A DNA stretch of 64,000 nt from an uncultured Bacteroidales bacterium. Its GTDB lineage: Bacteria; Bacteroidota; Bacteroidia; Bacteroidales; Muribaculaceae. The number at the start of each line of letters is the position of its first letter. Position 1 is the stretch's first letter. The notes under the pieces are model-generated. The model worked only from the letters and a program-made list of their open reading frames with translations, ran no database searches and had not been told where the DNA came from. The DNA lies in assembly GCA_902762385.1 (NCBI GenBank), contig CACWNQ010000001.1, positions 186,001 to 250,000 of the forward strand, in the 5' to 3' direction. The position numbers and the translations under genes are program-made. This document shows, one piece after another, positions 37,280 through 47,832 of this stretch.

Positions 37280-39373
37280 TTAGTTCTTAATTCCATCTCG
37301 CTTAAGTAGAGCGTCAATTTTGGGTTCACGACCTCTAAATCGTTTGTATAAGGTCATTGGAGGTTCAGTGCCACCACGCTCGAGAATGTTTTCCTTGAAC
37401 GACTTGGCTGTTGCTGGATTGAATATTCCATCCTCCTGGAACTTGCTGAAGGCGTCGGCATCGAGAATCTCGGCCCACTTGTAGCCGTAGTAGCCTGCAG
37501 CGTAACCACCTGAGAAGATGTGTGTGAACTGTGGTGACATCATGCAGCCGTCCACAGGCTTGAACACTTGCACAGGTTTCATTGCTTCACGTTCAAACTC
37601 ATAGGCATCGCCCGCGACGGGCTTTGTAATGCTGTGGTAAGCCATGTCGAGGTAGCCAAAGCTAAGCTGGCGCAAGCAAGCATAGGCAGCTCCGTATTGC
37701 TCTGAATCCTTAATCTTTTCAACCAGTTCCTGGGGGATGTTCTCTCCTGTGAGATAATGCTTGGCAAAGCTGTCAAGATATTCACGCTCACTCAAGAAGT
37801 TCTCGTTGAATTGTGATGGCAGCTCCACAAAGTCGCGATACACATTAGTGCCCGAAGTTGATGTGTATTTGCACTTCGATAGCATGCCGTGCAAGCCGTG
37901 ACCAAACTCATGCATGAAAGTCTCAACCTCGTAATAAGTGAGCAATGATGGTTTCGTCTCGGTTGGGCGAGTAAAGTTCATTGTGAGAGTGACAATCGGG
38001 CGAACGTCGTTGCCGTTGGCATCCCGGTATTGCTCGCGGAAGTTGGTCATCCATGCTCCACTCTGTTTAGTCTCACGGGGGAAAAAGTCGGTGTAAAGTA
38101 ATGCGACAAAATCGCCGTTGTCATTGGTGACATTGTAAACCTTAACTTCTGGGTGGAATACTTGGGCATCAAAGTTCTCAGTGAAATGCAGACCATAGAG
38201 TCTTGTAGCTAGGCCAAACACGCCATCAATCACATTCTCAAGCTGGAAATATGGCCTCAAGAGTTCGTCATTTATAGAATATTTCTCCTCTTTGAGTTTG
38301 TTGGAATAGTAAGAATAGTCCCAAGGCATGATGGTGAATTTCTTGCCTTCGAGTTTGCTAGCATACTTATTGAGGTTGTCCATGTCGCTCTTCTGGGGCT
38401 TGGTGTAAGCGTCCTTGAGTTGGTTGAGCATGTTATAGACATTAGTGGTGTTCTCGGCCATCTTGTTGGCTAGCTGATAGTCGGCAAATGTCTTATAGCC
38501 AAGCAGGTTGGCAAGTTCTAAGCGGGTGTTCGCAATTTGCTGCATAATTTCGATATTGTTATACTCACCACTAGTGCATTGTGAGTTATACATCTTATAG
38601 AGTTTCTCACGCAGGTCGCGACGAGAACTATATTTCATAAAAGCCATGTAGCTAGGGGCATGCAGGGTGATGAGATATTCACCTTCACGCTCTTTTGCCT
38701 TGGCTGCTGCAGCTGCAGCATCGACAGCACTCTCGGGCAGACCGTCGAGATCGTTTTTAGTGAGCCACATCTCATATTTTGATGTCTCTTTCAAGGCATT
38801 CTGGTCAAATTTAAGCGTTAGTTGTGAAAGACGCGTCGATAGTTCTTTGTATTTGTCGCGGTCGGCTCCTTTCAAGGCAGCACCGCTACGCACAAACGAT
38901 TCATGGGTTTTCTCAAGAAGCATCCAGTCTTCCTTGTCATATTTTGATTTGTCAAAGTTTTTGTACACATAGTCGATGCGTTGCCACAACTTCTCGTTGA
39001 GTGTCACGCTGTTACCATGCTCAGTAATCTTGGGAGTCATGCGCTCCGACACTGCCATGAGTGAGTCGTCGGCATTAGCCGAAAGCATAGGGTAGAACAC
39101 TCCCAGCACACGGTTCAGCATATCTCCTGAACGCTCCAAGGCAACGATGGTGTTCTCAAAGGTTGGAGTTGCTTCTTGGTTGGCTATAGCATCGATTTCG
39201 GCAGTGTGTCGCTTCATGCCCTCGATGATTGCCGGCTCATAGTCGGCAGTGGTAATACGGTCGAAGGGAACAGCTCCGTTAGTAGTCTTGAATGGCTGGA
39301 AAAATACGTTGTCGGCACTAATCATAGTTGCAATAGAAAGAAATAATGAGATTGATAAAATTAATTTTTTCAT
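37280..39373 (-). CDS. M3-family zinc metallopeptidase (Dcp-like)
   Basis: A 697 aa exported peptidyl-dipeptidase or oligopeptidase of the thimet/Dcp family. It has a signal peptide (MKKLILSISLFLSIATMISA). The catalytic zinc motif HEFGHGLHGML lies near residue 489, and VAGDAYEFEREAMKPV and YAAGYYGYKWAEILDADAFS near the C terminus are typical Dcp segments. The start at 39371-39373 gives the signal peptide; a frame 7 codons longer would overlap the upstream gene. The TPR gene ends 14 bp before it, so the two are probably cotranscribed. Bacteroidota carry several exported M3 enzymes that digest peptides in the periplasm; the exact specificity is not shown. Confidence 0.9.
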   Translation of the reverse strand: MKKLILSISLFLSIATMISADNVFFQPFKTTNGAVPFDRITTADYEPAIIEGMKRHTAEIDAIANQEATPTFENTIVALERSGDMLNRVLGVFYPMLSANADDSLMAVSERMTPKITEHGNSVTLNEKLWQRIDYVYKNFDKSKYDKEDWMLLEKTHESFVRSGAALKGADRDKYKELSTRLSQLTLKFDQNALKETSKYEMWLTKNDLDGLPESAVDAAAAAAKAKEREGEYLITLHAPSYMAFMKYSSRRDLREKLYKMYNSQCTSGEYNNIEIMQQIANTRLELANLLGYKTFADYQLANKMAENTTNVYNMLNQLKDAYTKPQKSDMDNLNKYASKLEGKKFTIMPWDYSYYSNKLKEEKYSINDELLRPYFQLENVIDGVFGLATRLYGLHFTENFDAQVFHPEVKVYNVTNDNGDFVALLYTDFFPRETKQSGAWMTNFREQYRDANGNDVRPIVTLTMNFTRPTETKPSLLTYYEVETFMHEFGHGLHGMLSKCKYTSTSGTNVYRDFVELPSQFNENFLSEREYLDSFAKHYLTGENIPQELVEKIKDSEQYGAAYACLRQLSFGYLDMAYHSITKPVAGDAYEFEREAMKPVQVFKPVDGCMMSPQFTHIFSGGYAAGYYGYKWAEILDADAFSKFQEDGIFNPATAKSFKENILERGGTEPPMTLYKRFRGREPKIDALLKRDGIKN

Positions 39374-39387
39374 AAAAAGTGTTGTTA

Positions 39388-41598
39388 TTAACATGTTTGA
39401 AGTGTTGCATCAAGCAGTAACGCATAATCACACGCCTGAACGCCAAGTTTGTTGACCACATATTTGGCATCGGCCATGTATTGCTTAGCAAATGCCTCCT
39501 CGTTGTGGTTTTCAAGCGCCAGCGATTCTCTATATTGGGCAATAGCTTCGGCAATGTTGCCCATCACTTGAAGCACATGGCCATAATTGAGAAGATCTTG
39601 CGACGTTGCAGTGTCTTCGCGAATTATTTTCTTATAATAATTCACGGCTTGTTCATGCTTGCCGGTAAGCAACGAGCACCATGCAATGGGGCGCCAGGCT
39701 CGATGTTTGGCCTTAGGCATGAAATCGGCTTTATAGTATTGCCGCAAGGCTTTATCATATTCCCCCTTATCGAGGAAGCAGTGTCCTAGACTCAGGCACA
39801 GATTCACGCTCTGTGGCGAGATATCAAGTGCTTTGCTATAGTACTCAATTGCTTTGGCGTGGTCATGCAGCGAGCGGTAGCACTGAGCCATTTGCTTGGT
39901 GTTCCACACGTCACTGTTGTCAACTAGTTCATACCTTGAATAATTTCTTAATGCTTCACGCCACTTGCCAAGCGATTGGAATGAGTAGCCAATCTTTTGG
40001 TATACATGTGGGTCGGCATCGTGATTCGAAACCATGAGTCGGTAGAACTTGATTGCATCATCATAGAAACCATTTTTAAAGTAGAATTCAGCTATTACTG
40101 AAAGCGTGGGTGTGTGAGTTATATATGGTTTAAGACATTCAACGTCGGTGAGATTGATGTCACTGTCGAATATCGATTTGAATTCTCGGCGACGCGAATA
40201 GAGCTTAAAGAATCGATACAAGTCCTGAATGTAACGATTTACAATGTTGTCGCGCATCTTTATGACTGACTGAACCTCTTCGTTCTGTAGCTCTTGAAGC
40301 TGCTCACGTTGTGCTTCAAACTGCTGAAACATCATGTTGCGTTGCGACTCTGGCGCAGCTGCGATTGAAAGCAGCATCGAGTACTTGTCGCTGTCACACA
40401 ATATTGGCATCACCTTGAATAGGCCAGTGAGTGGGTGCTTCTTGCCTCCAAATGCGCTTGTCACAGCAGTACACTTATCGTGGTAGGGTAGGAACCAGTT
40501 GGATAGAGTGTTGAAAAACGGATAACTCTTGAGCTTGGCAAAAGTGGAGATAAACACATCGCCACCTTGTAGTTGAATTTCATTATACTCTTCAAGCTTT
40601 CGGGTTATGCCACTCTTGTCGAGCCATTCTTGCCATTGAGGGTTTTCCTCGATGTCGCTAATATCGATGGTGCCAGGAGTTTTGCCTTTTATTTTGTTGA
40701 ATAAGTCTGGACTCAGCTTCTGCAACTCAGGCATTATGTCGTCTTTGAGCTTGCGCGAAATGTTGTCGGTGTTGCGACTATGAATTAATCTAGTGAAAAT
40801 CAGTTGCATGTCACCGTCAAAATCAGGCTGTGTCTCAAGTGACTTTAACGCTGTGAGTACATCTTTATAAGCATTAATTCGGTCGCGGTACAAATAGATT
40901 ATTATCACAGCATTGATAAGCGCACGAAGCTTGAGCTCCGTATCATTTAGCTTGCAATAGGAGTCGAGCAGTAAAATGAGTTTAGGAGCATCAAAGAATT
41001 TCGATAATCCTAGCATTAAAGCCGAGAGCACAAGGCTCTTAAGGTGTGATGGTAGTTGTTCGTTGGCAAATAATGCTTTAACACTCTCCTCCTCATCTTT
41101 ATTAAGTGGAAATGAACTCCACACCTTGTTGAATATGTCGCTCTCTAGTGCTTCACATTGGCGCATTAACGATGTTGAAGCGTCGTTGTCGAGATTTGCC
41201 TCATCTACACTGCTAAGCAATTGAATTTTGTTCTGCGCAACAATATATTCCTCAACCAAGTTTTGCATTTTAACATTCTTGTATTGCTGTTCGCGTTGAT
41301 AAAAGATATGAGTCGACTGTGAGGCTGCTAGGGAAATGACTGTTTTGTCAGTTAATGTATATGCATCAACTAGTATCTGTGACAATATATTATCGCGCTG
41401 AGGGTCTAGCACCCCCTGTGACAGGTACTGTAGCATGTAACCATACGAAGTAGTCAGTCGGTTCAGCTCCTCGCTGAGTTCCCATTTCTGGGTGTCATCG
41501 ACCATTACTCTAAGTGTTTTGAATGCTAAAACCAACTGCTTACTATCGAGATATTCGTAAAGTTTATTTCGAAGTTTTGATATTTCTGTTTTATCCAT
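39388..41598 (-). CDS. Tetratricopeptide-repeat protein
   Basis: A 736 aa protein, no signal peptide, probably cytoplasmic. The N-terminal ~470 residues are helical and without a known family. From about residue 505 a run of TPR units is clear, for example YFKNGFYDDAIKFYRLMVSN, IGYSFQSLGKWREALRNYSR, CYRSLHDHAKAIEYYSKALD, LGHCFLDKGEYDKALRQYYK and YGHVLQVMGNIAEAIAQYRE, with the W/L-G-Y-A-P spacing of the 34-residue repeat. These usually bind partner proteins. It is transcribed before the M3 peptidase gene. Function is unknown. Confidence 0.75.
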   Translation of the reverse strand: MDKTEISKLRNKLYEYLDSKQLVLAFKTLRVMVDDTQKWELSEELNRLTTSYGYMLQYLSQGVLDPQRDNILSQILVDAYTLTDKTVISLAASQSTHIFYQREQQYKNVKMQNLVEEYIVAQNKIQLLSSVDEANLDNDASTSLMRQCEALESDIFNKVWSSFPLNKDEEESVKALFANEQLPSHLKSLVLSALMLGLSKFFDAPKLILLLDSYCKLNDTELKLRALINAVIIIYLYRDRINAYKDVLTALKSLETQPDFDGDMQLIFTRLIHSRNTDNISRKLKDDIMPELQKLSPDLFNKIKGKTPGTIDISDIEENPQWQEWLDKSGITRKLEEYNEIQLQGGDVFISTFAKLKSYPFFNTLSNWFLPYHDKCTAVTSAFGGKKHPLTGLFKVMPILCDSDKYSMLLSIAAAPESQRNMMFQQFEAQREQLQELQNEEVQSVIKMRDNIVNRYIQDLYRFFKLYSRRREFKSIFDSDINLTDVECLKPYITHTPTLSVIAEFYFKNGFYDDAIKFYRLMVSNHDADPHVYQKIGYSFQSLGKWREALRNYSRYELVDNSDVWNTKQMAQCYRSLHDHAKAIEYYSKALDISPQSVNLCLSLGHCFLDKGEYDKALRQYYKADFMPKAKHRAWRPIAWCSLLTGKHEQAVNYYKKIIREDTATSQDLLNYGHVLQVMGNIAEAIAQYRESLALENHNEEAFAKQYMADAKYVVNKLGVQACDYALLLDATLQTC

Positions 41599-41645
41599 GG
41601 TGGGTAACTCTATTTACAATATGTTATACTACTGCAAATCTTGTG

Positions 41646-41678
41646 CAAAAATAATGATTTTCGACCAAAACTGACAAA
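41646..41678 (-). promoter_or_regulatory. Promoter of TPR-M3 peptidase operon
   Basis: Minus strand TTTG (plus 41675-41678), 21 bp, TATTTTTG (plus 41646-41653). Confidence 0.6.
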
Positions 41679-41747
41679 ATTTAGGTTTCTTATTGACTAC
41701 ATAATAATTAAATTATGAATATTTCAATGAAAAACTATGTATTTTAT

Positions 41748-41778
41748 TTTGCTATTATTTCTATTTACATTACTTTTG
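41748..41778 (+). promoter_or_regulatory. Promoter of DUF4293-nhaD-YARHG operon
   Basis: TTTG (41748-41751), 19 bp, TACTTTTG (41771-41778): full consensus, about 50-nt leader. Confidence 0.7.
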
Positions 41779-41835
41779 CACTAAATTATTTAAGACAAAT
41801 AAAAACACATATTAACACTATCATAGATTTTAGTT

Positions 41836-42261
41836 ATGGTAATTCAACGTAAGCAATCTTTATTCTTGCTAATCGCAGCTATATTGATGGGTATTTATGC
41901 ATTTATGCCACTTCTCATCAATGCTCGTGGTTCTGTTATTCTTGGAGGCATGAGTTATGAGGGTCTTGGAGGCGTTGTATTCATCGTCAACTGCCTAGTG
42001 GCTTTATTGTCATTTATTACAATTTTCAAGTTCAAGAGTTTAAGATTTCAAAAAAAGTTGTGTGTGGTCAACATCCTTCTTATTATAGCATCGTTGGCAA
42101 CGGTATGTGCTGTGGCATTTATGCAGAAAGACTGTGATCTCATAGGCAGTTTGACCTATTTTAATGTCCTTCCTATTGTTGCAATAGTTTTCTTGTTGCT
42201 TGCCCACAAAGGCATTTCACACGACCAAAAACTGCTTAGAGGCAGTAGCCGAATCCGATAA
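41836..42261 (+). CDS. DUF4293 membrane protein
   Basis: A 141 aa protein with four membrane segments (about residues 8-28, 45-63, 74-94 and 110-128) and the DUF4293 start MVIQRKQSLFLLIAAILMGI, where the I-Q-R-K/I-Q motif before the first helix is characteristic. The family is restricted to Bacteroidota and has no known function. It is the first gene of a three-gene operon with nhaD (26 bp) and a YARHG protein. Co-location with a Na+/H+ antiporter is suggestive but not evidence of a shared role. Confidence 0.75.
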   Translation: MVIQRKQSLFLLIAAILMGIYAFMPLLINARGSVILGGMSYEGLGGVVFIVNCLVALLSFITIFKFKSLRFQKKLCVVNILLIIASLATVCAVAFMQKDCDLIGSLTYFNVLPIVAIVFLLLAHKGISHDQKLLRGSSRIR

Positions 42262-42287
42262 ACCTTTATAAAAATCCTATATAAGCA

Positions 42288-43598
42288 ATGATAGTAGCGT
42301 TAGTCACAATCTTTGTGATTGGTTATTTGTTGATTGCACTTGAGCACTCGTTGAAGGTAAATAAGTCAACGTTTGCTCTAATAATGTGTGGCGTTATGTG
42401 GTCGGTCTATTCTTTAGCCACTCACGATGCCTCCATGGAAGACGAGTTACTCAGGTTCTTGGGCGAGACCTGCGAGATTTTGATGTTCCTCATAGCTGCA
42501 ATGACTATTGTTGAGCACATCGATCGCTATGGTGGTTTCAGCTTCATAACCGAGCACATACATGCAAAAAACAAGCGACGAATGTTGTGGATATTATCAA
42601 TTACTACCTTCTTCATGTCGGCAGTTCTTGACAATATGACTACAACTATCATCATGATTATGATGCTGCGTCGTTTGTTGCCCGACCAGAAGGAACGCTG
42701 GCTTTTTGCTGGTGTGCTTGTCTTAGCAGCCAACAGTGGTGGTGCTTGGTCGCCAATCGGTGATGTCACAACCATTATGCTTTGGATGGCTGATAAGGTT
42801 ACCGCTATGAGCTTGATCGAGAATTTACTACTTCCATCAATCATCTCAGTAATAATACCTCTCCTTATAGCAACAACCTGGATAAAAAAAGAGCCGATGC
42901 CTAAACCCATGGCACGTCGTGAGGAAGCTATACAGATGTCTGAGGAGCACCCTCACATTAGCAAAGCAATCCTTATTCTCGGTGTTGCTGGTTTGCTTTT
43001 TGTCCCCATTTTTAAAACTGTGACTCACTTGCCCCCTTATATGGGTATGATGATGTCGCTTGGTGTGATTTGGCTTGTTACCGAAATATTAATCACTCGC
43101 TATAAGATTGACCCAAAACTTGGTGGACGTGTTTCGCAGGCTATGCGTCGCATCGACATGTCATCAATCTTGTTTTTCCTAGGCATTCTTATGAGTGTGT
43201 CGGCATTGCAACAAGCTGGCATTCTGCATAATGTGGCGGGTTACCTTAATGATACAATTCACGAACCCGTGAGCATTGCAGGTCTCATTGGCGTCCTTTC
43301 GTCGATTGTCGACAATGTGCCGCTGGTTGCAGCATGTATTAAGATGTTCACTGGCATGACTGGAGGCGATCCTACCTATCTTTCTTATTTCGTTGAAGAT
43401 GGATTGTTCTGGCATCTTCTCACATTTACTGCTGGTGTGGGAGGTAGCTTGCTCATAATTGGTTCTGCTGCTGGTGTTGTAGCAATGGGCATTGAGAAGA
43501 TACCATTCTTCTGGTATTTCAAGAAGATTACATTTATTGCTTTCTTGGGCTATTTGGCAGGAATCCTCTTCATTTGGCTTGAGAATTTCATATTATAA
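42288..43598 (+). CDS. nhaD: Na+/H+ antiporter, NhaD type
   Basis: A 436 aa inner-membrane antiporter of the ion-transporter (IT) superfamily that expels Na+ or Li+ in exchange for protons. About 12 membrane segments are seen. Characteristic NhaD regions are LGETCEILMFLIAAMTIVEH near residues 63-82, MSAVLDNMTTTIIMIMMLRR near 111-130 and LVLAANSGGAWSPIGDVTTI near 144-163, which hold the conserved Asp, Asn and Thr of the transport path; VLSSIVDNVPLVAACIKMF near 339-357 is the inverted repeat counterpart. The middle gene of an operon; the YARHG gene starts 13 bp downstream. Confidence 0.9.
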   Translation: MIVALVTIFVIGYLLIALEHSLKVNKSTFALIMCGVMWSVYSLATHDASMEDELLRFLGETCEILMFLIAAMTIVEHIDRYGGFSFITEHIHAKNKRRMLWILSITTFFMSAVLDNMTTTIIMIMMLRRLLPDQKERWLFAGVLVLAANSGGAWSPIGDVTTIMLWMADKVTAMSLIENLLLPSIISVIIPLLIATTWIKKEPMPKPMARREEAIQMSEEHPHISKAILILGVAGLLFVPIFKTVTHLPPYMGMMMSLGVIWLVTEILITRYKIDPKLGGRVSQAMRRIDMSSILFFLGILMSVSALQQAGILHNVAGYLNDTIHEPVSIAGLIGVLSSIVDNVPLVAACIKMFTGMTGGDPTYLSYFVEDGLFWHLLTFTAGVGGSLLIIGSAAGVVAMGIEKIPFFWYFKKITFIAFLGYLAGILFIWLENFIL

Positions 43599-43611
43599 AC
43601 AACTTACAATT

Positions 43612-44595
43612 ATGAAAAAATATTTGATTTTTGCAGCAACTGTCTTTTTGTCGTTGCAAGTGATGGCTGCCACTTTGGGTAACATTAATGACACCTATTG
43701 GCATGATGGTTTTGCTAGTTACAGGGCAACCCAAAAAGGTGGAGTTATATCATTTACCGGAGGCACTCTTCATGAGGGTGGCTATGATTTTAAGGTCGTT
43801 AAAGGCCGTGGTGGAAAAATGGTCGTTAAATCGGTTTACGATGCAATGAATTATATCACTACACCGGGTCGTTCAGTTTCGGGCTCTTCAATTGAGAGGC
43901 GCAGCATTAATGGACAAGACATGCTTATTATCACCTCACCCCAAGGCACGATTACTGACGTTTTGCTGGCAATGAATGGTGATTTTGATACTGCTTTGAA
44001 AGAACAATTGAATCAACAACTCGACGGTGTCTATCGCGATAATAATGGTCAATACTATTCTTTCGACGGTTTTGGGCGCATGTCTATTGGCGATTCTAAA
44101 GCCAAGTTAGAGCCGTTCTCGTTTGTCTATATCTACGAAACTCCATCTAATGTGATTGATTTTCCTGCTCTTAAAAAGCATTATTCCTTTGAACCACAAG
44201 GTCAGAATTTCAAATTTGATGAAGTTAAGACTGTCGATGGAATGTCTTGGGATGAAGACCCAGGTATTGAAACTATTAAGTCGGCTAAAATCAATAAGTT
44301 GAGAGGCCTTCGCTATTCTGGCGATGGCTTGTGGCCCATAACTTCGGCCGAGATTCTCACCAGTGGTTATTTTGAGTGTTATAGCGCCGATGATTTGCGA
44401 CTCATGCGCAACGACATCTATGCACGTCATGGCTATAAGTTCAAAGACAGTTCTCTCCGCAATATTTTTGAAAAGCAATCTTGGTATAAACCAGTAACTA
44501 GCAATGCTAATTCTCTTAAATTTAATGAAGTTGAGCGCATCAACATAGCATTGATTCAAAATATGGAGAAAATCAAGGCACAGAATGATTTTTAA
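43612..44595 (+). CDS. Exported YARHG-domain protein
   Basis: A 327 aa exported protein. Residues 1-19 are a signal peptide (MKKYLIFAATVFLSLQVMA). The C-terminal third carries the YARHG domain: LRLMRNDIYARHGYKFKDSS at about 262-281 followed by QSWYKPV, the standard form of this extracellular domain whose function is unknown. The middle region (~20-235) has no family I know. The start at 43612 was chosen because it opens the signal peptide; an in-frame extension to 43492 lies inside nhaD. It is the last gene of the operon and is followed by a terminator. Confidence 0.8.
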   Translation: MKKYLIFAATVFLSLQVMAATLGNINDTYWHDGFASYRATQKGGVISFTGGTLHEGGYDFKVVKGRGGKMVVKSVYDAMNYITTPGRSVSGSSIERRSINGQDMLIITSPQGTITDVLLAMNGDFDTALKEQLNQQLDGVYRDNNGQYYSFDGFGRMSIGDSKAKLEPFSFVYIYETPSNVIDFPALKKHYSFEPQGQNFKFDEVKTVDGMSWDEDPGIETIKSAKINKLRGLRYSGDGLWPITSAEILTSGYFECYSADDLRLMRNDIYARHGYKFKDSSLRNIFEKQSWYKPVTSNANSLKFNEVERINIALIQNMEKIKAQNDF

Positions 44596-44615
44596 TATCA
44601 AAAGATAATAAAAAC

Positions 44616-44646
44616 GGGGGATTAATATTCGTTATATTATTCCCCC
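44616..44646. terminator. Bidirectional terminator between YARHG gene and uvrA
   Basis: GGGGGATTAATAT and ATATTATTCCCCC (44616-44646) pair with a single mismatch around TCGTT. Confidence 0.65.
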
Positions 44647-44668
44647 ATTTCTTTTATGTCATTTACTA

Positions 44669-47458
44669 TTAATTGTTTAAAACATTTTTGAGGTATTTAG
44701 CCGTATAGCTAGTAGGGTGTTGTGCCACTTCTTCGGGTGTGCCAGTTGCTACTACTGAACCCCCACCTTCGCCGCCTTCAGGACCTAAGTCAATGATATG
44801 GTCGGCACACTTAATCACGTCAAGATTGTGTTCAATGATAATGATTGTGTGACCACGATCAATCAGTTGGTTAAACGATCTAAGCAGAGTGTTGATGTCG
44901 TGGAAATGAAGACCAGTGGTTGGCTCGTCAAATATAAATAATGTGTGAGCTTTCTTCTCCCCACTTAAGAAGCTTGCCAGTTTCACACGCTGATTTTCAC
45001 CGCCCGAGAGGGTAGATGATGACTGACCAAGTTTGATGTATCCAAGTCCCACATCTTGCAATGGTTTTAGCCGTGTAACTATTTTCTTTTCATTATAAGT
45101 GTTTTCTTCCGAGAAGAATTCAATAGCTTGATTCACCGTCATTTCTAGCACGTCATACACCGACTTGCCTCGATAAGTCACCTCAAGGGCATTGTTACTG
45201 AATCGACGTCCATGACATGTATCACATGTGAGGGTGATGTTTGCCATGAACTGCATCTCTATTGATATCTTTCCGTCGCCTTTACACTCTTCGCAACGTC
45301 CACCTGGTGAGTTGAACGAGAAGAAACCTGCATTATAGCCCATTTGCTTCGAAAGCTGCTGTTGCGCAAAGAGATGCCTTATTTCATCAAATGCCTTAAG
45401 GTATATGGCAGGATTACTGCGTGACGACTTGCCTATTGGGTCTTGGTCGACAAACTCCACTGCTTTCACCATGTCAACATCCCCTCCCATCGATGAGTAT
45501 GTGCCTGGTGCATTGGCGCTGTCACCTATTTGTCGAGCTAAAGCACGAAATAGGATGTCGTTTACGAGCGTCGATTTACCCGAACCACTGACTCCTGTCA
45601 CCACGGTCATAACCCCAAGAGGGAATTTAACATCTATACCTTTGAGATTGTTCTGTGCAGCACCCTTTACCTCGATATAATTGTTCCAGTGGCGACGGTG
45701 GCTTGGCAACGCAATCTTCATCTCTCCAGTGAGATATTTCAACGTGTAACTGTTATCTATGTTCTTGAGGTTGTCAATCGTGCCTTGATACACCACCTGA
45801 CCACCTAGTCGTCCAGCCTCGGGCCCCATGTCGATAATATAGTCGGCAGCACGCATTATTTCCTCATCATGTTCTACCACTACAACTGTGTTGCCAAGTG
45901 CCTGCAACATTTTAAGCACATGAATCAAGCGGTCATTATCGCGTGGATGCAGACCGATGCTAGGCTCATCAAGAATATAGATAGAACCCACAAGTGTGCT
46001 TCCAAGCGACGTGGCCAGGTTGATGCGCTGACTTTCACCGCCTGAAAGGGTCCCAGACAAGCGGTCAAGTGTGAGATAGGGGAGTCCTACTTCAATAAGG
46101 AATGATAGGCGATTGTTTATCTCGGTTAACAGGCGTTTAGCAATTGTTGAATCCTGCTTGTCAAGTCTCAACTTTTTAAACCAATCTGAAAGTTGGTCAA
46201 TTGGCATGTGCACTAAATCGCCAATGGTTTTGTCTGCAATTTTCACATACGAAGCATCGGCCTTGAGCCTTGACCCCTGACAAGTGGGGCACACAGTTTT
46301 GCCACGATACCGCGCTAGCAGCACGCGATATTGAATCGAATAGGACTTGCTTTTTATCCACTCAAAGAATCCATCTATACCCGGAAACCCTTCACAGCCG
46401 TGCCACAGCAGGTCATGTTGCTCTTGGCTAAGTTGATAGTATGGACGATGTATCGGGAAGTTATGCTTTGAAGCAATGCGCACAAATGCGTTTTTCCATT
46501 CGCTCATCACTTGTCCACGCCAGCACATCACTGCGTCGTCATACACCGACAGGGTCTTATTAGGCACTACCAGATTTTCATCAATACCCACTACATTACC
46601 GAAACCCTCACATGTTTCACAAGCACCAATGGGATTGTTGAAGTTAAACATCAGGTCGCTAGGTTCTTTAAATGTAATGCCGTCGGCCTCAAAGCGTTTG
46701 GAAAATGATAATTCTTGCCTGCTGCCGTCAGTATTGTATACTAGAACTATGCACTCATCTTGGCCTTCATAGAATGCTGTGCCTATTGAGTCGCGCAGCC
46801 TGAGTTCATCGTCAAGACTGATTGGGGCAACCATGCGATCTACTAGCAGACGATAATTATGCCCTGGTTCATCAGCATTATTAATGGCATCGGCAATGGC
46901 GACAAATTTCCCATCTTCTTCAAGACGTGAATAGCCACCTTTGCGCAGAATATCAAGTTGTGTTCCCAATTCGCGTCCTTCTGGAACAATAATGGGAGCG
47001 AGCAGTGCAAAGCGAACCCCATCTTCAAGACCTTTGATGGCTGCAATAACGTCGCTAGTGGTGTGCTTCTTAACTTGTTGACCACTTATTGGCGAATATG
47101 TTTTGCCAATTCTGGCAAAGAGCAATCTCATGTAGTCATATATTTCGGTCGAAGTGCCAACTGTGCTTCGTGAATTGCGGTTGTTGACCTTCTGCTCGAT
47201 GGCAATAGCTGGAGGCAGACCTTTAATGAAATCGCATTCAGGTTTCGACATGCGACCCAAAAACTGGCGGGCATACGATGAAAGACTCTCAACATAACGA
47301 CGCTGGCCCTCGGCATAGAGCGTGTCAAATGCCAACGACGATTTTCCCGATCCCGACAAGCCTGTTATTACCACAAACTTATTCCTAGGAATGGTCACAT
47401 CGATGTTTTTGAGGTTATTAACTCTCGCTCCTTTTACTATTATGTCGTTGCTCTTCAT
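44669..47458 (-). CDS. uvrA: Excinuclease ABC subunit A
   Basis: The damage-recognition ATPase of nucleotide-excision repair. The 929 aa protein has two ABC modules: Walker [15 protein letters not shown] near residue 33 and [14 protein letters not shown] near 640, signature segments [12 protein letters not shown] near 486 and [12 protein letters not shown] near 830, and [13 protein letters not shown] / [13 protein letters not shown] as Walker B. Zinc fingers CETCEGFG...CPTCQGSR and CEECKGDG...CDTCHGRR are present. I chose the ATG at 47456-47458 ([16 protein letters not shown]); a GTG two codons upstream is also in frame. It is monocistronic. Many genomes of this group carry more than one UvrA; only this one is in the window. 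Confidence 0.97.
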   Translation of the reverse strand: MKSNDIIVKGARVNNLKNIDVTIPRNKFVVITGLSGSGKSSLAFDTLYAEGQRRYVESLSSYARQFLGRMSKPECDFIKGLPPAIAIEQKVNNRNSRSTVGTSTEIYDYMRLLFARIGKTYSPISGQQVKKHTTSDVIAAIKGLEDGVRFALLAPIIVPEGRELGTQLDILRKGGYSRLEEDGKFVAIADAINNADEPGHNYRLLVDRMVAPISLDDELRLRDSIGTAFYEGQDECIVLVYNTDGSRQELSFSKRFEADGITFKEPSDLMFNFNNPIGACETCEGFGNVVGIDENLVVPNKTLSVYDDAVMCWRGQVMSEWKNAFVRIASKHNFPIHRPYYQLSQEQHDLLWHGCEGFPGIDGFFEWIKSKSYSIQYRVLLARYRGKTVCPTCQGSRLKADASYVKIADKTIGDLVHMPIDQLSDWFKKLRLDKQDSTIAKRLLTEINNRLSFLIEVGLPYLTLDRLSGTLSGGESQRINLATSLGSTLVGSIYILDEPSIGLHPRDNDRLIHVLKMLQALGNTVVVVEHDEEIMRAADYIIDMGPEAGRLGGQVVYQGTIDNLKNIDNSYTLKYLTGEMKIALPSHRRHWNNYIEVKGAAQNNLKGIDVKFPLGVMTVVTGVSGSGKSTLVNDILFRALARQIGDSANAPGTYSSMGGDVDMVKAVEFVDQDPIGKSSRSNPAIYLKAFDEIRHLFAQQQLSKQMGYNAGFFSFNSPGGRCEECKGDGKISIEMQFMANITLTCDTCHGRRFSNNALEVTYRGKSVYDVLEMTVNQAIEFFSEENTYNEKKIVTRLKPLQDVGLGYIKLGQSSSTLSGGENQRVKLASFLSGEKKAHTLFIFDEPTTGLHFHDINTLLRSFNQLIDRGHTIIIIEHNLDVIKCADHIIDLGPEGGEGGGSVVATGTPEEVAQHPTSYTAKYLKNVLNN

Positions 47459-47482
47459 CGCCACATTTCAAAAAACAGGATG

Positions 47483-47490
47483 CAAATTTA
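47483..47490 (-). promoter_or_regulatory. -7 box for uvrA
   Basis: TAAATTTG on the minus strand, 25 bp upstream of the ATG; no TTTG partner at the usual distance. No LexA-like site recognised. Confidence 0.5.
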
Positions 47491-47716
47491 CGCATTTATA
47501 ATTAATAATTAAATAGAATTTTTCTAGAATAATAATTTATTTTCTTTACTAAAACGAATTTTGACTCATAAGCAAAATTAATATTGAAATCATATGGATT
47601 TGTAATTGAGCAAAATTTACTGTTAAAAATGGTTGTGGTTTTATCTATTTAGTTGCAATTTTTAAAATATAACCAAATAATTCTATTAAAAGTAGTGTTT
47701 TTAAGAAAAAAGTATT

Positions 47717-47724
47717 TAAATTTG
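47717..47724 (+). promoter_or_regulatory. Candidate -7 box for the BspA/dockerin gene
   Basis: TAAATTTG, leaving a leader of about 100 nt; -33 box not seen. Confidence 0.35.
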
Positions 47725-47832
47725 TAGAATAAAATTTAGTATATTATCCATAATAGGAAAAAACTATTTTTATTGTTTCCTTTCTGCTTGGAAAATGAAA
47801 AAATGGCACAAAATCTAAAATAGAAATGAGGT

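Larger units (their letters stand above)
47459..47832. other. 374-bp divergent AT-rich intergenic region
   Basis: Very AT-rich sequence between uvrA and the BspA-like gene. It holds a -7 box for each side; I see no frame or strong structure. Confidence 0.6.
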